Shown here in pieces: positions 7,235-16,392 of a stretch of DNA of 64,000 bases (position 1 is the first letter of the stretch; each line of letters opens with the position of its first letter). Both the position numbers and the translations under genes were made by a program. The notes under the pieces are model-generated. The model had not been told where the DNA came from, did not search any database, and saw only the letters and a list, made by a program, of their open reading frames with translations. Location: contig JADJDU010000004.1 of assembly GCA_016702505.1 (NCBI GenBank), forward strand, positions 128,368 to 192,367, in the 5' to 3' direction. The stretch is from Microthrixaceae bacterium (GTDB lineage: Bacteria > Actinomycetota > Acidimicrobiia > Acidimicrobiales > Iamiaceae).

Positions 7235-8263
7235 ATGAGTTGGCGGAGGGGTCCAACGGGAGGCGGGGATGACGCCCCTACCCGAAGGCGCCCACTGTGG
7301 GTCGGCTCCGCGATCGTCGTTGTGGTCGTGGTCGTGGTCGTGGCGGCGACGTTGACTTGGCGTCGAGCCACCGACCCCAGCCGGCGCCTGGGGCCAGCAC
7401 CGACGATCGTCGGTCAGCAGTGCGGACTGGGCAAGCCGCCCGCCGCCCTGTTGGCGCTCGACGGACAGAGCGGCCGCCTGTTGTGGTCCCGCCTGGTCGG
7501 CAACCTCGACCGCTACCAACCAACCGGGGTCGCAGTGGCCGCGGGCACTGTCGTCGTTCACGGTGAGAAGGGCCCCATCTGGGGCCTGTCAACCAGCGAC
7601 GGCTCCCACCGGTGGTGCGCGTCGGGCGGGGTGGTGGCTGCCGTCGACGATCGGATGTTCACCATCGATGGCCGGGGATCCACCGTGGAACTAGACACCG
7701 TCTCCGGCACCGCCACCCAGGTATCCCCCGACGTTCTGGCCTCGTTGTTGGAGGCGGAGGCCGGCCCTATCGCAGTGAGCGGCGAATCGGCCGGTTGGTC
7801 TCAACACGCCCGCAATCTCCGTGCCGTCGACCGGGCCACCGGCGAGACCCTCTGGTCCCGGCGAGTTCCCGGCTACGCCCAGATCACCACGGCGTCGATG
7901 GTGCTCGTGAACGACCAGTCCAACGGAACCGGCCAGCTCTTGTCGGGAGAGGAGGGGTTGCCGGAAGAGGGCACGGTGACGGCTTACCGCCTCGACACCG
8001 GCGAGCGGGCCTGGTCTGAACGTTTCCCGTGGTTTGGCGGCCTGTTCCTGACCGGGGAACGTGTCTACCTCCAGGGCTGGTCGGATCGGACCATCCGAGC
8101 TGTCGATCCCCGGACGGGTCACCTGAGCTGGGCTCGAGAGCACGACAACCCGGGGCGAACGGTGCGATACCGCGACGTAGGTGCCATGACCGGCGTGGCC
8201 ACCGATCCCGCCACCGGTCACGTGTTCGTCTTGTTGGTGTCCTCGCGACCTCATCGGGACTAG
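7235..8263 (+). CDS. Membrane-anchored PQQ-like beta-propeller protein
   Basis: 342 residues with a signal-anchor at about 21-41 (a run of nine Val in a GTG-repeat stretch), then an extracellular domain of BamB/PQQ-type repeats: GKPPAALLALDGQSGRLLW, LRAVDRATGETLWSRRV, VTAYRLDTGERAWSERF and IRAVDPRTGHLSWARE, each with the AxDxxTGxxxW signature. Such propellers act as binding scaffolds outside the membrane; no enzymatic residues can be assigned. It starts the row of envelope-type genes running to 12.2 kb. Confidence 0.8.
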   Translation: MSWRRGPTGGGDDAPTRRRPLWVGSAIVVVVVVVVVAATLTWRRATDPSRRLGPAPTIVGQQCGLGKPPAALLALDGQSGRLLWSRLVGNLDRYQPTGVAVAAGTVVVHGEKGPIWGLSTSDGSHRWCASGGVVAAVDDRMFTIDGRGSTVELDTVSGTATQVSPDVLASLLEAEAGPIAVSGESAGWSQHARNLRAVDRATGETLWSRRVPGYAQITTASMVLVNDQSNGTGQLLSGEEGLPEEGTVTAYRLDTGERAWSERFPWFGGLFLTGERVYLQGWSDRTIRAVDPRTGHLSWAREHDNPGRTVRYRDVGAMTGVATDPATGHVFVLLVSSRPHRD

Positions 8264-8418
8264 AGCCCCTCGCGGATCGGTCACCTGCGTCGTGATCACG
8301 GTGGTAGATGGTCGGCTCTTCCATAGCCTCACCACCTAGCCCGCGCGTGTCGATGCTCTCCAACGGCTCGGGACTTTCGCCCCTGCTGTCGGCCGGATCT
8401 GAGGCCGATGCTCAAAGG

Positions 8419-9038
8419 ATGACCAAGCCGCTGAAAGTCCTCCTGCTCGAGAGCCACCCCGGGGCCGGCACGACCACCGCGGATCGCTTGGTGCACGATG
8501 GCCATCAGGTCCACCGCTGCCACGAACCCGGAGACACCGGCTTCGCCTGCATCGGCTTGGGACCCGACCGACATTGCCCCATCGACCGCCACATCGACGC
8601 CGCGGTACTGGTTCGCAGCGAGGACACGCCGACCCCACCCCGCTCGAGGACGGGGTCAGGTGTGCGATCCGGGCCGGGATACCGGTGGTCGAGGTCAGCG
8701 GTACGGGGCCCGACCCCTTCGCCGAGTGGGTCGCTCTCCACGCCGATGAGTCTTCGGTCAGCGCGGCCTGTACTACGGCGGTGGAGCTGGCAGCCCAACC
8801 GCTCATCGCCGCGGTCTTGGCCAAGGTCACCCCACTGTTGGACGAGGCTGGCTACAACCCCGACGATGTCGAATGCACCATCAGCACCGAGTTCCCCGAC
8901 CTCGATCTCGATGTCGGGGTACCCGGGCCGGTCGATCGCCCGTTGGAGCAGGCGCTCGGCGTACGGGCCTACGACGCTCTTCGGCCCCTCACCCGTAGCT
9001 ACAAGACGGTGAACGTCACCGTTCACGGTCTAACCTGA
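8419..9038 (+). pseudogene. Unidentified two-domain protein with a receiver-like N-terminus, one frameshift
   Basis: ATG 8419 opens MTKPLKVLLLESHPGAGTT, an alternating beta/alpha pattern like a response-regulator receiver (strand VLLLE, strand AAVLVRS, strand IPVVEVSG) but without a convincing phospho-acceptor Asp. Near 8635-8645 the frame shifts in a C-rich run (one extra base), after which the protein continues to 9038 with DGVRCAIRAGIPVVEVSG and a second domain ending LTRSYKTVNVTVHGLT. Restored length is about 206 residues. The continuity of both halves suggests a sequencing error, not decay. No family recognised. It sits just before two membrane-anchored paralogues. Confidence 0.6.
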
Positions 9039-9141
9039 ACGCGCGCTCAACTAGGCGGAACCGCGCGCAACCCGCCTGAAGAGCTGTGGTCACAGCAGTT
9101 TCGTATCATCGTTGACCAGCGAAAAGGCACGGGGAGGGCCG

Positions 9142-10674
9142 GTGGATAACGACATACATCCAACGGTCGCATCGACCTCCGCGCTCACCGAGGAACTCCG
9201 AAGGCTCATGGGGTTGAGGGCGCGGTCCTCGATTCGCGACGGGTCGTTCCCGGCCGTGACCGCCTTGCTGTCCGAGGCGGAACTGACCTCCCCCGACTCC
9301 CGCCTGGCCGCAATGACGGCGTTGATCGACCAAGCGGTGGCGACCATCGACGATGCCGCTCACCGCCATGCCGCAGCGGCTCTACTCGGGTCCGGCGACG
9401 GACGATGGCGCACCGTCGCCCAGCGCGGCACCGAAGCCGCCAGCGCTTTCGCCTGCGGCTGGGATGCCTACCGCCGCAAGCGAGCATCTGGAACGGCCCA
9501 GCTCGACGACACCCTCGATTCCCTGGCTGCGGCCATGATCGCCGTTTCCCGATCCAGGCTGGCTCCCGAGGAGACCGCCACCGAACCGGGTCCAGGCCCG
9601 TTGGCCCCCGGCTCGAACGCCACCAGCGAGTCGACGTCCCCCCCGATCGTTCCGATCGTCATCACCGACACGGAACACAGAGGCGCCGACACGGATCGTG
9701 GAGGACCTGACGGCCTCGAGCCGTCTCCGCCCTCCCGCCAGGCCAGGCGAAGGTCGATCGTTCTCATGACGCTGGTTGCGGCTGTGACCGTTGCCTTCGG
9801 GGCCTTGGCGATATGGGCTCTCACCCACGATGACAAGGTGTCGGAGGCCAGCGACCCGAACACCTCGACCACCAGTTCCCGTCCTCGGAGTTGCGTCCAA
9901 CTCACGCACAGGTTGGGCGACGTCGGACCAACCGCCGACGACGAGATCAGGGAGTGGGCGCCCTTGTTCCGTCAGGCCTCCAAGGACCTGCCCGCCGGAG
10001 CGAACACCTGCGCCGGGGTCATGGGACGCGATAGCGGCATGATCAACCAACCCATCTCAGACGGATCGGCGCAGGGGATCGGTGCCCTGGTTGCAGTGGA
10101 AGGAGAACCGCGCCGAACGCTGATGCTCCACCACAGCGAGTTCTGGGTGCTCCGCAACTTCTACCTCGCCTACGGGGACAAGGCTGGAGTTCCCTACGAG
10201 CGAGACGATCGAGACGGATCCTGGGTGGTGCGCCTGACCCAGAGCGTCGTGGTCGGAGGCCCACATGAGGACGCCCGGCTCGTTTGGGGATCGATCCTCG
10301 CCGAATGGGCCGAGCGGGGCGGCATCGACGGCGAGATGGGCCTACCGGTGTCGGGCCAGCGAGACCTTCCCGGGGTCGGAATGGTGCAGGACTTCCAAGG
10401 TGGCCGAGTGACCATCGACTTCGTCGACTCGACCCAGGTCGAATGGAAACCGATCCCGAACCCGGCCAGCCAGCTCCCACCCAACATCGCGGGCCGGGTG
10501 CTGGTCGCCGATGACGGCTCGTCTTGGTTGATCGACGAGAACGAAGTTCGCCACTGGCTTCCGGCCCGAAGTGACTACGGCTGTGCCACGTCGCTGGCTG
10601 TGGACGTAGTTCGCGACGTACCTATCATCGCGATCGCCACCCTCGAGATCGGAGAGCCTTCAAGGTGTCGATGA
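9142..10674 (+). CDS. Single-pass membrane protein with LGFP-like extracellular repeat, paralogue A
   Basis: 510 residues from GTG 9142, chosen because GGGAGG sits just before it; a TTG at 9112 is in frame but lacks one. The cytoplasmic part (about 1-210) is helical and then Pro/Thr/Ser-rich; the transmembrane helix lies near 218-240 (SIVLMTLVAAVTVAFGALAIW). The outside part contains an LGFP-like block (DGEMGLPVSGQRDL, MVQDFQGGRVTID) and a C-terminal module with SSWLIDENEVRHWLP followed by a Cys. The next gene shares this C-terminal module. LGFP-type repeats bind cell-wall glycans in corynebacteria; that role here is inference. Its stop overlaps the start of the next gene, so the two are coupled. 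Confidence 0.65.
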   Translation: MDNDIHPTVASTSALTEELRRLMGLRARSSIRDGSFPAVTALLSEAELTSPDSRLAAMTALIDQAVATIDDAAHRHAAAALLGSGDGRWRTVAQRGTEAASAFACGWDAYRRKRASGTAQLDDTLDSLAAAMIAVSRSRLAPEETATEPGPGPLAPGSNATSESTSPPIVPIVITDTEHRGADTDRGGPDGLEPSPPSRQARRRSIVLMTLVAAVTVAFGALAIWALTHDDKVSEASDPNTSTTSSRPRSCVQLTHRLGDVGPTADDEIREWAPLFRQASKDLPAGANTCAGVMGRDSGMINQPISDGSAQGIGALVAVEGEPRRTLMLHHSEFWVLRNFYLAYGDKAGVPYERDDRDGSWVVRLTQSVVVGGPHEDARLVWGSILAEWAERGGIDGEMGLPVSGQRDLPGVGMVQDFQGGRVTIDFVDSTQVEWKPIPNPASQLPPNIAGRVLVADDGSSWLIDENEVRHWLPARSDYGCATSLAVDVVRDVPIIAIATLEIGEPSRCR

Positions 10675-12167
10675 CCGTGACCGACCCGTCCGCCAACCAC
10701 TCGAAGCCCGACTCGCCAAAGCGTCCTGTGTCTGGCCGGCGCCAGAGCGCGGCGTTGGTCGCCCTCGGCGTGGCCGTGATCGCGGCGGGTGTGGTCTGGG
10801 TCGGTTCCCGGGAGCCCGAACGACCTGACGGTTCCAACCGGGTCCGACTCGATGCCATCGAGGCCCCCGATCGCGTCACCACCGGCCGAGCGAGCCGCAA
10901 CGTCGAGCCTCCGACTCAGCCGGTCCTACCGTCCACCGAACTGGCCCTACCTACCACCATCCCAGGACGCCTGCCCACCGCTGCGGCCACGCGGACCCGG
11001 TCTGGCACCGGTAGCTCCACAGGCCGCTACGAAGGCAACGGTGGCTTCCTCGGAACTGCGACGATCCCGCACGGACCGAATCCCGACCGCTCATCGCCGG
11101 GCGGCTCTCCTGGACCGGGGGACACGTCATGGCTCCCCGGGCCCGATGTAGAGGCCCCCATTACCGGCCCGGTCACCAACCTGCCCGGGGACACCGACAG
11201 CGAGCTGCCCACACCACCGACCACGGCTCCCGAGTCGGCGCGGACACCAGACCCTGAAGAGGTCGACCCGCCCGATCCCGACGAGATCGGGTGCCCCAAC
11301 CTTGGTCTGGTTCCCATCGGTGGCTACGAGGATGCAGCCTCCTCGGCGTACGCCCACCTTCACACCATCTTCCGGTCGCTCGCTCCCAGCATCCGGGTCG
11401 GGAACGATCTGGTTTGCGGTCATCCCCTCGAGAGCTGGCGGGACCTGACCATCCAGCGCCTCATGGCGGGCGGCAAGTCGGCTGGCGTGATCATCACCGC
11501 CGCTGACGGCACCAGCGTCGCCATGCACATCACCGACACCGAATGGAACACCTACCGTTTCCGCTACAACGGCGACGCTATCGGGGTGAATCTCGTCGGC
11601 TACCCGGTCGGGCGGATCCAGCTGAACGGGGTCGACATCATCAGGACAACCGCTGGTGGACTGGTGTTCGGCCAGCCCGGTGGACTCGGTCTGCCGGTCC
11701 TCGGTGGGCAATGGGACTTCTGGATCGCCGCTGGAGGACCCGCTGGCTACATGGGTCTTCCCATGGGTGTCCCCGAGTCCGCAGCCGGGCCCACTGGGGC
11801 CACCAGTTGGGCTCCGGGAATGGCTTCCACCGGTGCTCGTCAAACCTTCCAGCACGGCTGGACCTTCCTTGCGGGGGTCATCAGCGACGTGGACGCGTTA
11901 TCACAACCGGCAGACCGCTATCGGTGGTTCCCGTGGAGCGAGCTGCCAGTCGATCCCAAGCCCGCCGTGGACTACCGGGGGCACATCATGAAGCTGGGTC
12001 CCACCACCTGGTACGTCGACAAGGACGGCATCCGACACTGGATCCCGTCGGCCAGCGCCTGGATGTGCGCCACGTGGGACCTCAAGGCCACCCAGTACGT
12101 AGTGGAAGCTTGGGAGCTGGATGCCTACCCAGAGGACTCCCATTTCGTGTGCGCCGACTACAAGTAG
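10665..12167 (+). CDS. Single-pass membrane protein with Pro/Thr-rich stalk, paralogue B
   Basis: 500 residues; GTG 10665 or ATG 10671 both overlap the stop of the upstream gene. A short cytoplasmic tail is followed by a transmembrane helix (about 28-46, AALVALGVAVIAAGVVWVG), then a 150-residue Pro/Thr/Gly-rich stalk, then a folded domain with two conserved-looking Cys (GCPNLG, LVCGHP). Repeats resembling LGFP follow (GYMGLPMGVPES, ARQTFQHGWTFL), then the terminal module TWYVDKDGIRHWIPSASAWMC shared with paralogue A. The stalk suggests the domain crosses the cell wall. It is convergent with the receiver-like gene 20 bases downstream. Confidence 0.65.
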   Translation: MSMTVTDPSANHSKPDSPKRPVSGRRQSAALVALGVAVIAAGVVWVGSREPERPDGSNRVRLDAIEAPDRVTTGRASRNVEPPTQPVLPSTELALPTTIPGRLPTAAATRTRSGTGSSTGRYEGNGGFLGTATIPHGPNPDRSSPGGSPGPGDTSWLPGPDVEAPITGPVTNLPGDTDSELPTPPTTAPESARTPDPEEVDPPDPDEIGCPNLGLVPIGGYEDAASSAYAHLHTIFRSLAPSIRVGNDLVCGHPLESWRDLTIQRLMAGGKSAGVIITAADGTSVAMHITDTEWNTYRFRYNGDAIGVNLVGYPVGRIQLNGVDIIRTTAGGLVFGQPGGLGLPVLGGQWDFWIAAGGPAGYMGLPMGVPESAAGPTGATSWAPGMASTGARQTFQHGWTFLAGVISDVDALSQPADRYRWFPWSELPVDPKPAVDYRGHIMKLGPTTWYVDKDGIRHWIPSASAWMCATWDLKATQYVVEAWELDAYPEDSHFVCADYK

Positions 12168-12187
12168 TCGACTCGCTAGGCCAGCGG

Positions 12188-12967
12188 TCAGGCCACGAAC
12201 CGTCTTGGCACGGGAACCGCGTCGACGGCGTCGGCGCTGCGGCTCATGACGTCCACCCCACGGCAGAGGTTGGCCACCGAGATCACCTCGGACCATCGAG
12301 GTAGCGACACGTCGCTCACCGGTCCGCCGCCGCTCCGGCCCACCGGAGTGAGGATGCGACCGGCTTTGGTCAGTCCGACCCGCAGGGCGTAGGCCTGACG
12401 GCGCGACAGGCCACAGGTGTTCTGGGCGAACATAGGTTCGAAGGCGTTGCGATACGCCGGACCGTGTTCGGGGTGGTCCATACGGTCTTGGATCCACGCG
12501 ATGACGGCATCGGGATCGGTCTCCACCCCCACGCCGACGCACGCCAGCTGCTGGGACGTCGGTGTCGGCCTGACTCCGACCGTCGCGTCGGTGACGATGG
12601 CATGAAGGTCATCTGAGGAGCCGGCGTCGGTGGAGGGCACCGCCCTCGAGATCCCGGCCCGAGCCATCCGCACCCCGAGGAGTGGGTTGTCCACTCCATC
12701 TCCCCAAACCAGCGCAACCATCTCGGGCTGTCCCGGCAAGTTCCGGGCCAGCTTCCCAGCGGTGGTCAAAGATCCGTACCGGTCCCACGACGAGGGATCC
12801 GGACGGAGGGCAGCGAGAACCAGATCGAACTGTGTCGATCCGGGCTCGTCAACCAACCGAGCGGCCTCCTCCCATCCCATCGCCGTGGGCCGGTGACCCG
12901 CCACCTCTAGGGCCGCGGCCCGCCCCAGCCGCCCCACTTCTCCGTTGTCCACAACCAGAACATGTAT
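12188..12967 (-). CDS. Degenerate response-regulator-like protein (pseudo-receiver)
   Basis: About 259 residues if translation begins at an ATA codon (12967) that is placed correctly after a strong AGGAGG; the first standard start in frame is GTG 12952, which would cut off strand 1. The N-terminus IHVLVVDNGEVGRLGRAA reads as strand 1 of a receiver with its acidic residue; the strand 3 position is VLAALRPDP, so the phosphorylated Asp is missing. A helical C-terminal part (CGLSRRQAYALRVGLTKAG) could bind DNA. It is convergent with the paralogue pair and probably belongs to the same locus. No named family. Confidence 0.55.
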   Translation of the reverse strand: MHVLVVDNGEVGRLGRAAALEVAGHRPTAMGWEEAARLVDEPGSTQFDLVLAALRPDPSSWDRYGSLTTAGKLARNLPGQPEMVALVWGDGVDNPLLGVRMARAGISRAVPSTDAGSSDDLHAIVTDATVGVRPTPTSQQLACVGVGVETDPDAVIAWIQDRMDHPEHGPAYRNAFEPMFAQNTCGLSRRQAYALRVGLTKAGRILTPVGRSGGGPVSDVSLPRWSEVISVANLCRGVDVMSRSADAVDAVPVPRRFVA

Positions 12968-13144
12968 CGCGCCGTCCCTCCTACTTCACGATCCGTGCGC
13001 AGGAGCACCAAACCGCGCGTTCGGGCCGACCGCAACGCACAAACTCGGGAGATCAGTGGGAAATGGGGAACGCAGGCCTGTGACCTGCGGTTTTACCCGA
13101 TGCTCCCCGCGTCTTCCCGACCCGGAACAGCGATGGACCCGCCG

Positions 13145-14131
13145 TCAGAGACCGGCGTCGACGATCTGGGCCCGCATTCCGGCCAGCCACGTTTCCGCGT
13201 CACGAGACGCCTCGTCTACCCCTTTTCGTACCGTCGGGCCGTCAGGGGCGGCCGACGGGTACGAGCCGAGGAACTTGACCGATCCGTGTTTGATCCGCAG
13301 TGCCTTGAGGCAGTCGGCCACCACGTCGTCGGCGATGTGACCCTCCATGTCGAGCAGGAAGCAGTACTCGCCCAGCGCCTTCTTGGTGGGCCGCGACTCC
13401 AGCTTGGTGAGGTTGATCGACCGAGCCGCGAACTCCTGGAGGATGGCCAGCAGGCTCCCCGGCCGGTCGGCCCTCTGGGCCACCACCACCGAGGTCTTGT
13501 CGTGTCCGGTGGGCGGGGGCACCACGCCGGGGCGCACCGCCACGAACCGGGTCTGGTTCTCTGGGTGATCCTCGATGTCTCGGGCCAGCACCTCCAGCCC
13601 GTAGATGTCCGCCGCCAGTTCGTTGCCGATCGCCCCCACCGTAGGGTCGGCCAGCTCGGCGACCAGCCGAGCACCCTCAGATGTGGAGTTGACCGCCCGG
13701 GTGGTAACGGTCGGAAGGTTGGTGCGCAGGAAGGTTCGGGCCTGGGCGGTGGCGTGAGGGATCGACACGACCTCGGCGATCGCCGATATCACGGCGCCAG
13801 GCAGACCCATCAGGTGCTGTTGGACACCGATGACCACCTCCCGCTGGATCAAAACGTCCACGTCGAAGGCCAATGTGTCAGAGGTGATGTTCACCCCGCC
13901 TTCGATCGAGTTCTCGATGGCTACGAAACCCAGGTCGACGGCACCCGACTCGGCGGCCACCAAGACGTCGGCCATGGTCGCCAACGGAACCAGTTCGGCG
14001 GAAGCCAGGTCGGGTTGGGTGCGCAGCGCCTGCTCGGTGAACGTGCCCCACGGTCCGAGGAAGCCCACCTTCAGCCGGGTCGTGTCGGCCGTAGCGGGTG
14101 CCGGATCGGTGGAGGAGGCCTCGGTCGTCAC
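13145..14131 (-). CDS. pheA: Prephenate dehydratase
   Basis: 328 residues from GTG 14131. The enzyme decarboxylates and dehydrates prephenate to phenylpyruvate, the committed step to phenylalanine. The catalytic domain (about 15-200) shows VGFLGPWGTFTEQAL, VAIENSIEGGVNITSDTL and the ENQTRF form of the Thr-Arg-Phe motif. An ACT regulatory domain follows (TSVVVAQRADRPGSLLAILQEF, with LESRPTKK), which binds Phe for feedback control. The C-terminal 30 residues are an extra acidic helix. It starts 4 bases from the divergent larB start, so its promoter must lie inside larB. Confidence 0.92.
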   Translation of the reverse strand: MTTEASSTDPAPATADTTRLKVGFLGPWGTFTEQALRTQPDLASAELVPLATMADVLVAAESGAVDLGFVAIENSIEGGVNITSDTLAFDVDVLIQREVVIGVQQHLMGLPGAVISAIAEVVSIPHATAQARTFLRTNLPTVTTRAVNSTSEGARLVAELADPTVGAIGNELAADIYGLEVLARDIEDHPENQTRFVAVRPGVVPPPTGHDKTSVVVAQRADRPGSLLAILQEFAARSINLTKLESRPTKKALGEYCFLLDMEGHIADDVVADCLKALRIKHGSVKFLGSYPSAAPDGPTVRKGVDEASRDAETWLAGMRAQIVDAGL

Positions 14132-14135
14132 GACC

Positions 14136-14969
14136 GTGCAGGATAGGGCGGTGGACGAGGCCGCCCTCAGACAACTTCTCGACGACGTACGGGGCGGCAC
14201 CACGACCCCCGACGATGCCGTGGCCGCCCTGCGCCTCATGCCCTACTCCGACATGGGTTACGCCCGGGTCGATCACCACCGACATGTTCGCCAGGGCATG
14301 GCCGAGGCGGTGTACGGCCCCGGCAAGACACCCGACCAGGCCGCACGCATCGTGGCCGAGTTGCTGGCCCGCTCCGCTGCGGCCCCCCTGGTGCTGACCC
14401 GAGCCGACGCGGCCATGGTCGACGCCGTTCTGGCCACCAACCCTGGCGGCCACGCCATCGGTGCGCCGGAATGTTCGACGGTGGTCTGGCGTCCGGCGCC
14501 ACCGAGACCCGAACGGATCCTGGTGATCACCGCGGGCACCGCGGATCTGCCGGTGGCCGACGAGTGCGACGCCACCCTCACCGCCCACGGGTTGATCCCC
14601 ACGCGCATCACCGATGTCGGTGTGGCCGGAATCCATCGTCTGTTGGATCAACTTCCCGCCCTCACCGACACCGATGCCGTGGTGGTGATCGCCGGCATGG
14701 AAGGAGCTCTCGCCTCGGTGGTCGGCGGGCTCACCGGCGCACCGGTGGTGGCGGTGCCCACCAGCGCCGGCTACGGATCCGCGTTCGAGGGGGTCACCGC
14801 CATGCTCGGCATGGTGGCGTCGTGCGCCGCGGGCGTAACCGTGGTGGGCATAGACAACGGGTTCGGGGCAGCCAGTGCCGTAGCCCGCATGTTCCTCAAC
14901 CCGAACCGCCAAGTTCCCCCGTCTGTCGACCAGTCGGTGACGGCCGCCCCCGATCCGGTTGGCCCATGA
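14136..14969 (+). CDS. larB: Nickel-pincer cofactor biosynthesis protein LarB
   Basis: About 277 residues from GTG 14136 (GTG 14151 is an alternative). LarB carboxylates and hydrolyses nicotinic acid adenine dinucleotide to give the P2CMN precursor of the nickel-pincer nucleotide used by lactate racemase. The N-terminal helical segment precedes a PurE/AIR-carboxylase-like core: LVITAGTADLPVADEC, VVIAGMEGALASVVGGL, VVAVPTSAGYGSAFEGVTAML and VTVVGIDNGFGAA. The stop overlaps larC by 4 bases, as expected of an operon. Confidence 0.92.
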   Translation: MQDRAVDEAALRQLLDDVRGGTTTPDDAVAALRLMPYSDMGYARVDHHRHVRQGMAEAVYGPGKTPDQAARIVAELLARSAAAPLVLTRADAAMVDAVLATNPGGHAIGAPECSTVVWRPAPPRPERILVITAGTADLPVADECDATLTAHGLIPTRITDVGVAGIHRLLDQLPALTDTDAVVVIAGMEGALASVVGGLTGAPVVAVPTSAGYGSAFEGVTAMLGMVASCAAGVTVVGIDNGFGAASAVARMFLNPNRQVPPSVDQSVTAAPDPVGP

Positions 14970-16306
14970 CCGCCGCCTGGTTCCACTGCTTCTCTGGCAT
15001 CGCCGGCGACATGGCCTTGGGCGCCTTGATCGACGCGGGGGCACCGGTGGAGGAGGTCAACGCCATCTTGGGTCGCCTCCCCCTTCCGGGTTGGGCGCTG
15101 GAGGTGGAACCGGTGTTGAGGGGCGGCATCGGTGGCACCAAGGTCCACGTGAAGGTCCGGGAGTCGACCGTGGTGCGCACGGCGGCGCACATCCAAGGTC
15201 TCGTCGCCGAGGCCGGTCTCCCGCCCCGGGTCGAGTCTCGGGCCCTGGCCGTTTTCGGATCGTTGGCTACTGCCGAAGGCCACCTGCACCGGCGCCCGCC
15301 CGACCAGGTCCACTTCCACGAGGTGGGTGGGGTGGATGCCATCATCGACGTGGTCGGCACTTGCGCTGCTCTCGAGGTGCTCGACGTTGACGACATCTTC
15401 TGTTCACCGGTGGCGGTGGGGCTGGGCATGGTCAGAGCCGCTCACGGCATCATCCCCAACCCGGCTCCGGCGGTGGTCGAACTGCTGCGAGGGGTTCCCA
15501 CCCGGGGTGTCGACCTGGCCGTCGAGCTCACCACCCCCACCGGAGCGGCATTGATGGCTGCCCTGGCCCGCGGTTTCGGACCGTTGCCGGCCATGACCGT
15601 CACCACCACCGGGTTCGGGGCCGGGTCGCGAGAGCTGCCGGACCGACCCAACCTGACCCAGGTCGTGCTGGGGGAGCAGGCCCGGGCTGCGTCCCCTTCG
15701 GGTCAACCGCAGATGCTGATCGAGGCGAACGTCGACGACGCCACCGGCGAGGTCTTGGCCCACACCGTGGCCGAGTTGCTACGGGCCGGAGCGGCCGACG
15801 CCTGGATCACCGCGGTCACCGGGAAGAAGGGGCGTCCTGCGCACGTGGTCAGCGCCCTGTGCGACATCGCCGTGCTGGGACCGGTCCGGGCCACGCTGGT
15901 CCGAGAGACCGGGACCCTCGGGGTGAGAGGAGTGGCGATGGACCGTTGGCCCGAGCCTCGCTCCATGGGTGAGGTCGAGGTCGGCGACCTCCCGGTTCGA
16001 ATCAAGGTCGGGCCGGGACGGGTCAAGGCCGAGTTCGACGATGCCGCCCGGGTCGCGGCCGAGACCGGGCGTCCCCTTCGCTCGGTGCTGGCCGAGGCCG
16101 AGGCCCGCTGGTCGGTGGAACACCCGGCCGAGCCCGTCGACGACCACGGTCTCATCGACGACCACCGCCCGCCGGAGGCGGCACACGATCACGGCCCGTC
16201 TCACCACCACGACGGTCACGACCATGACCATCCCCATCCCCACGACCACGACCACGACCACCACGCCCCGCCCCAGGGTCCCGACCCCGACCTGCCATCG
16301 GCCTGA
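14966..16306 (+). CDS. larC: Nickel-pincer cofactor biosynthesis protein LarC, His-rich tail
   Basis: 446 residues. LarC inserts nickel into the sulfur-containing pincer nucleotide, using CTP. The family start WFHCFSGIAGDMALGALIDAG, VHFHEVGGVDAIIDVVG, the strand SPVAVGLGMV and ELTTPTGAALMAALA are all present, as is the C-terminal part IEANVDDATGEVLAHTVAELL and KGRPAHVVSAL. The last 50 residues are mostly His and Asp (HDHGPSHHHDGHDHDHPHP and more), a likely nickel store. No larE (sulfur insertion) or larA (racemase) is in the window, so the pathway must be completed elsewhere. Confidence 0.93.
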   Translation: MTAAWFHCFSGIAGDMALGALIDAGAPVEEVNAILGRLPLPGWALEVEPVLRGGIGGTKVHVKVRESTVVRTAAHIQGLVAEAGLPPRVESRALAVFGSLATAEGHLHRRPPDQVHFHEVGGVDAIIDVVGTCAALEVLDVDDIFCSPVAVGLGMVRAAHGIIPNPAPAVVELLRGVPTRGVDLAVELTTPTGAALMAALARGFGPLPAMTVTTTGFGAGSRELPDRPNLTQVVLGEQARAASPSGQPQMLIEANVDDATGEVLAHTVAELLRAGAADAWITAVTGKKGRPAHVVSALCDIAVLGPVRATLVRETGTLGVRGVAMDRWPEPRSMGEVEVGDLPVRIKVGPGRVKAEFDDAARVAAETGRPLRSVLAEAEARWSVEHPAEPVDDHGLIDDHRPPEAAHDHGPSHHHDGHDHDHPHPHDHDHDHHAPPQGPDPDLPSA

Positions 16307-16392
16307 CCCGGCCTCGACACGGCTGCTCGCCATGTGTGTCGGAGAATCGTTGGTCGGCTCCCCCATCAGCTCGCCTCCATAGATTCAGGGCC

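Noticed and set aside
7316..7350. GTCGTGGTCGTG repeat as a microsatellite
   Set aside because: It codes for the Val-rich transmembrane helix of the propeller protein, so the repeat is explained by protein composition.
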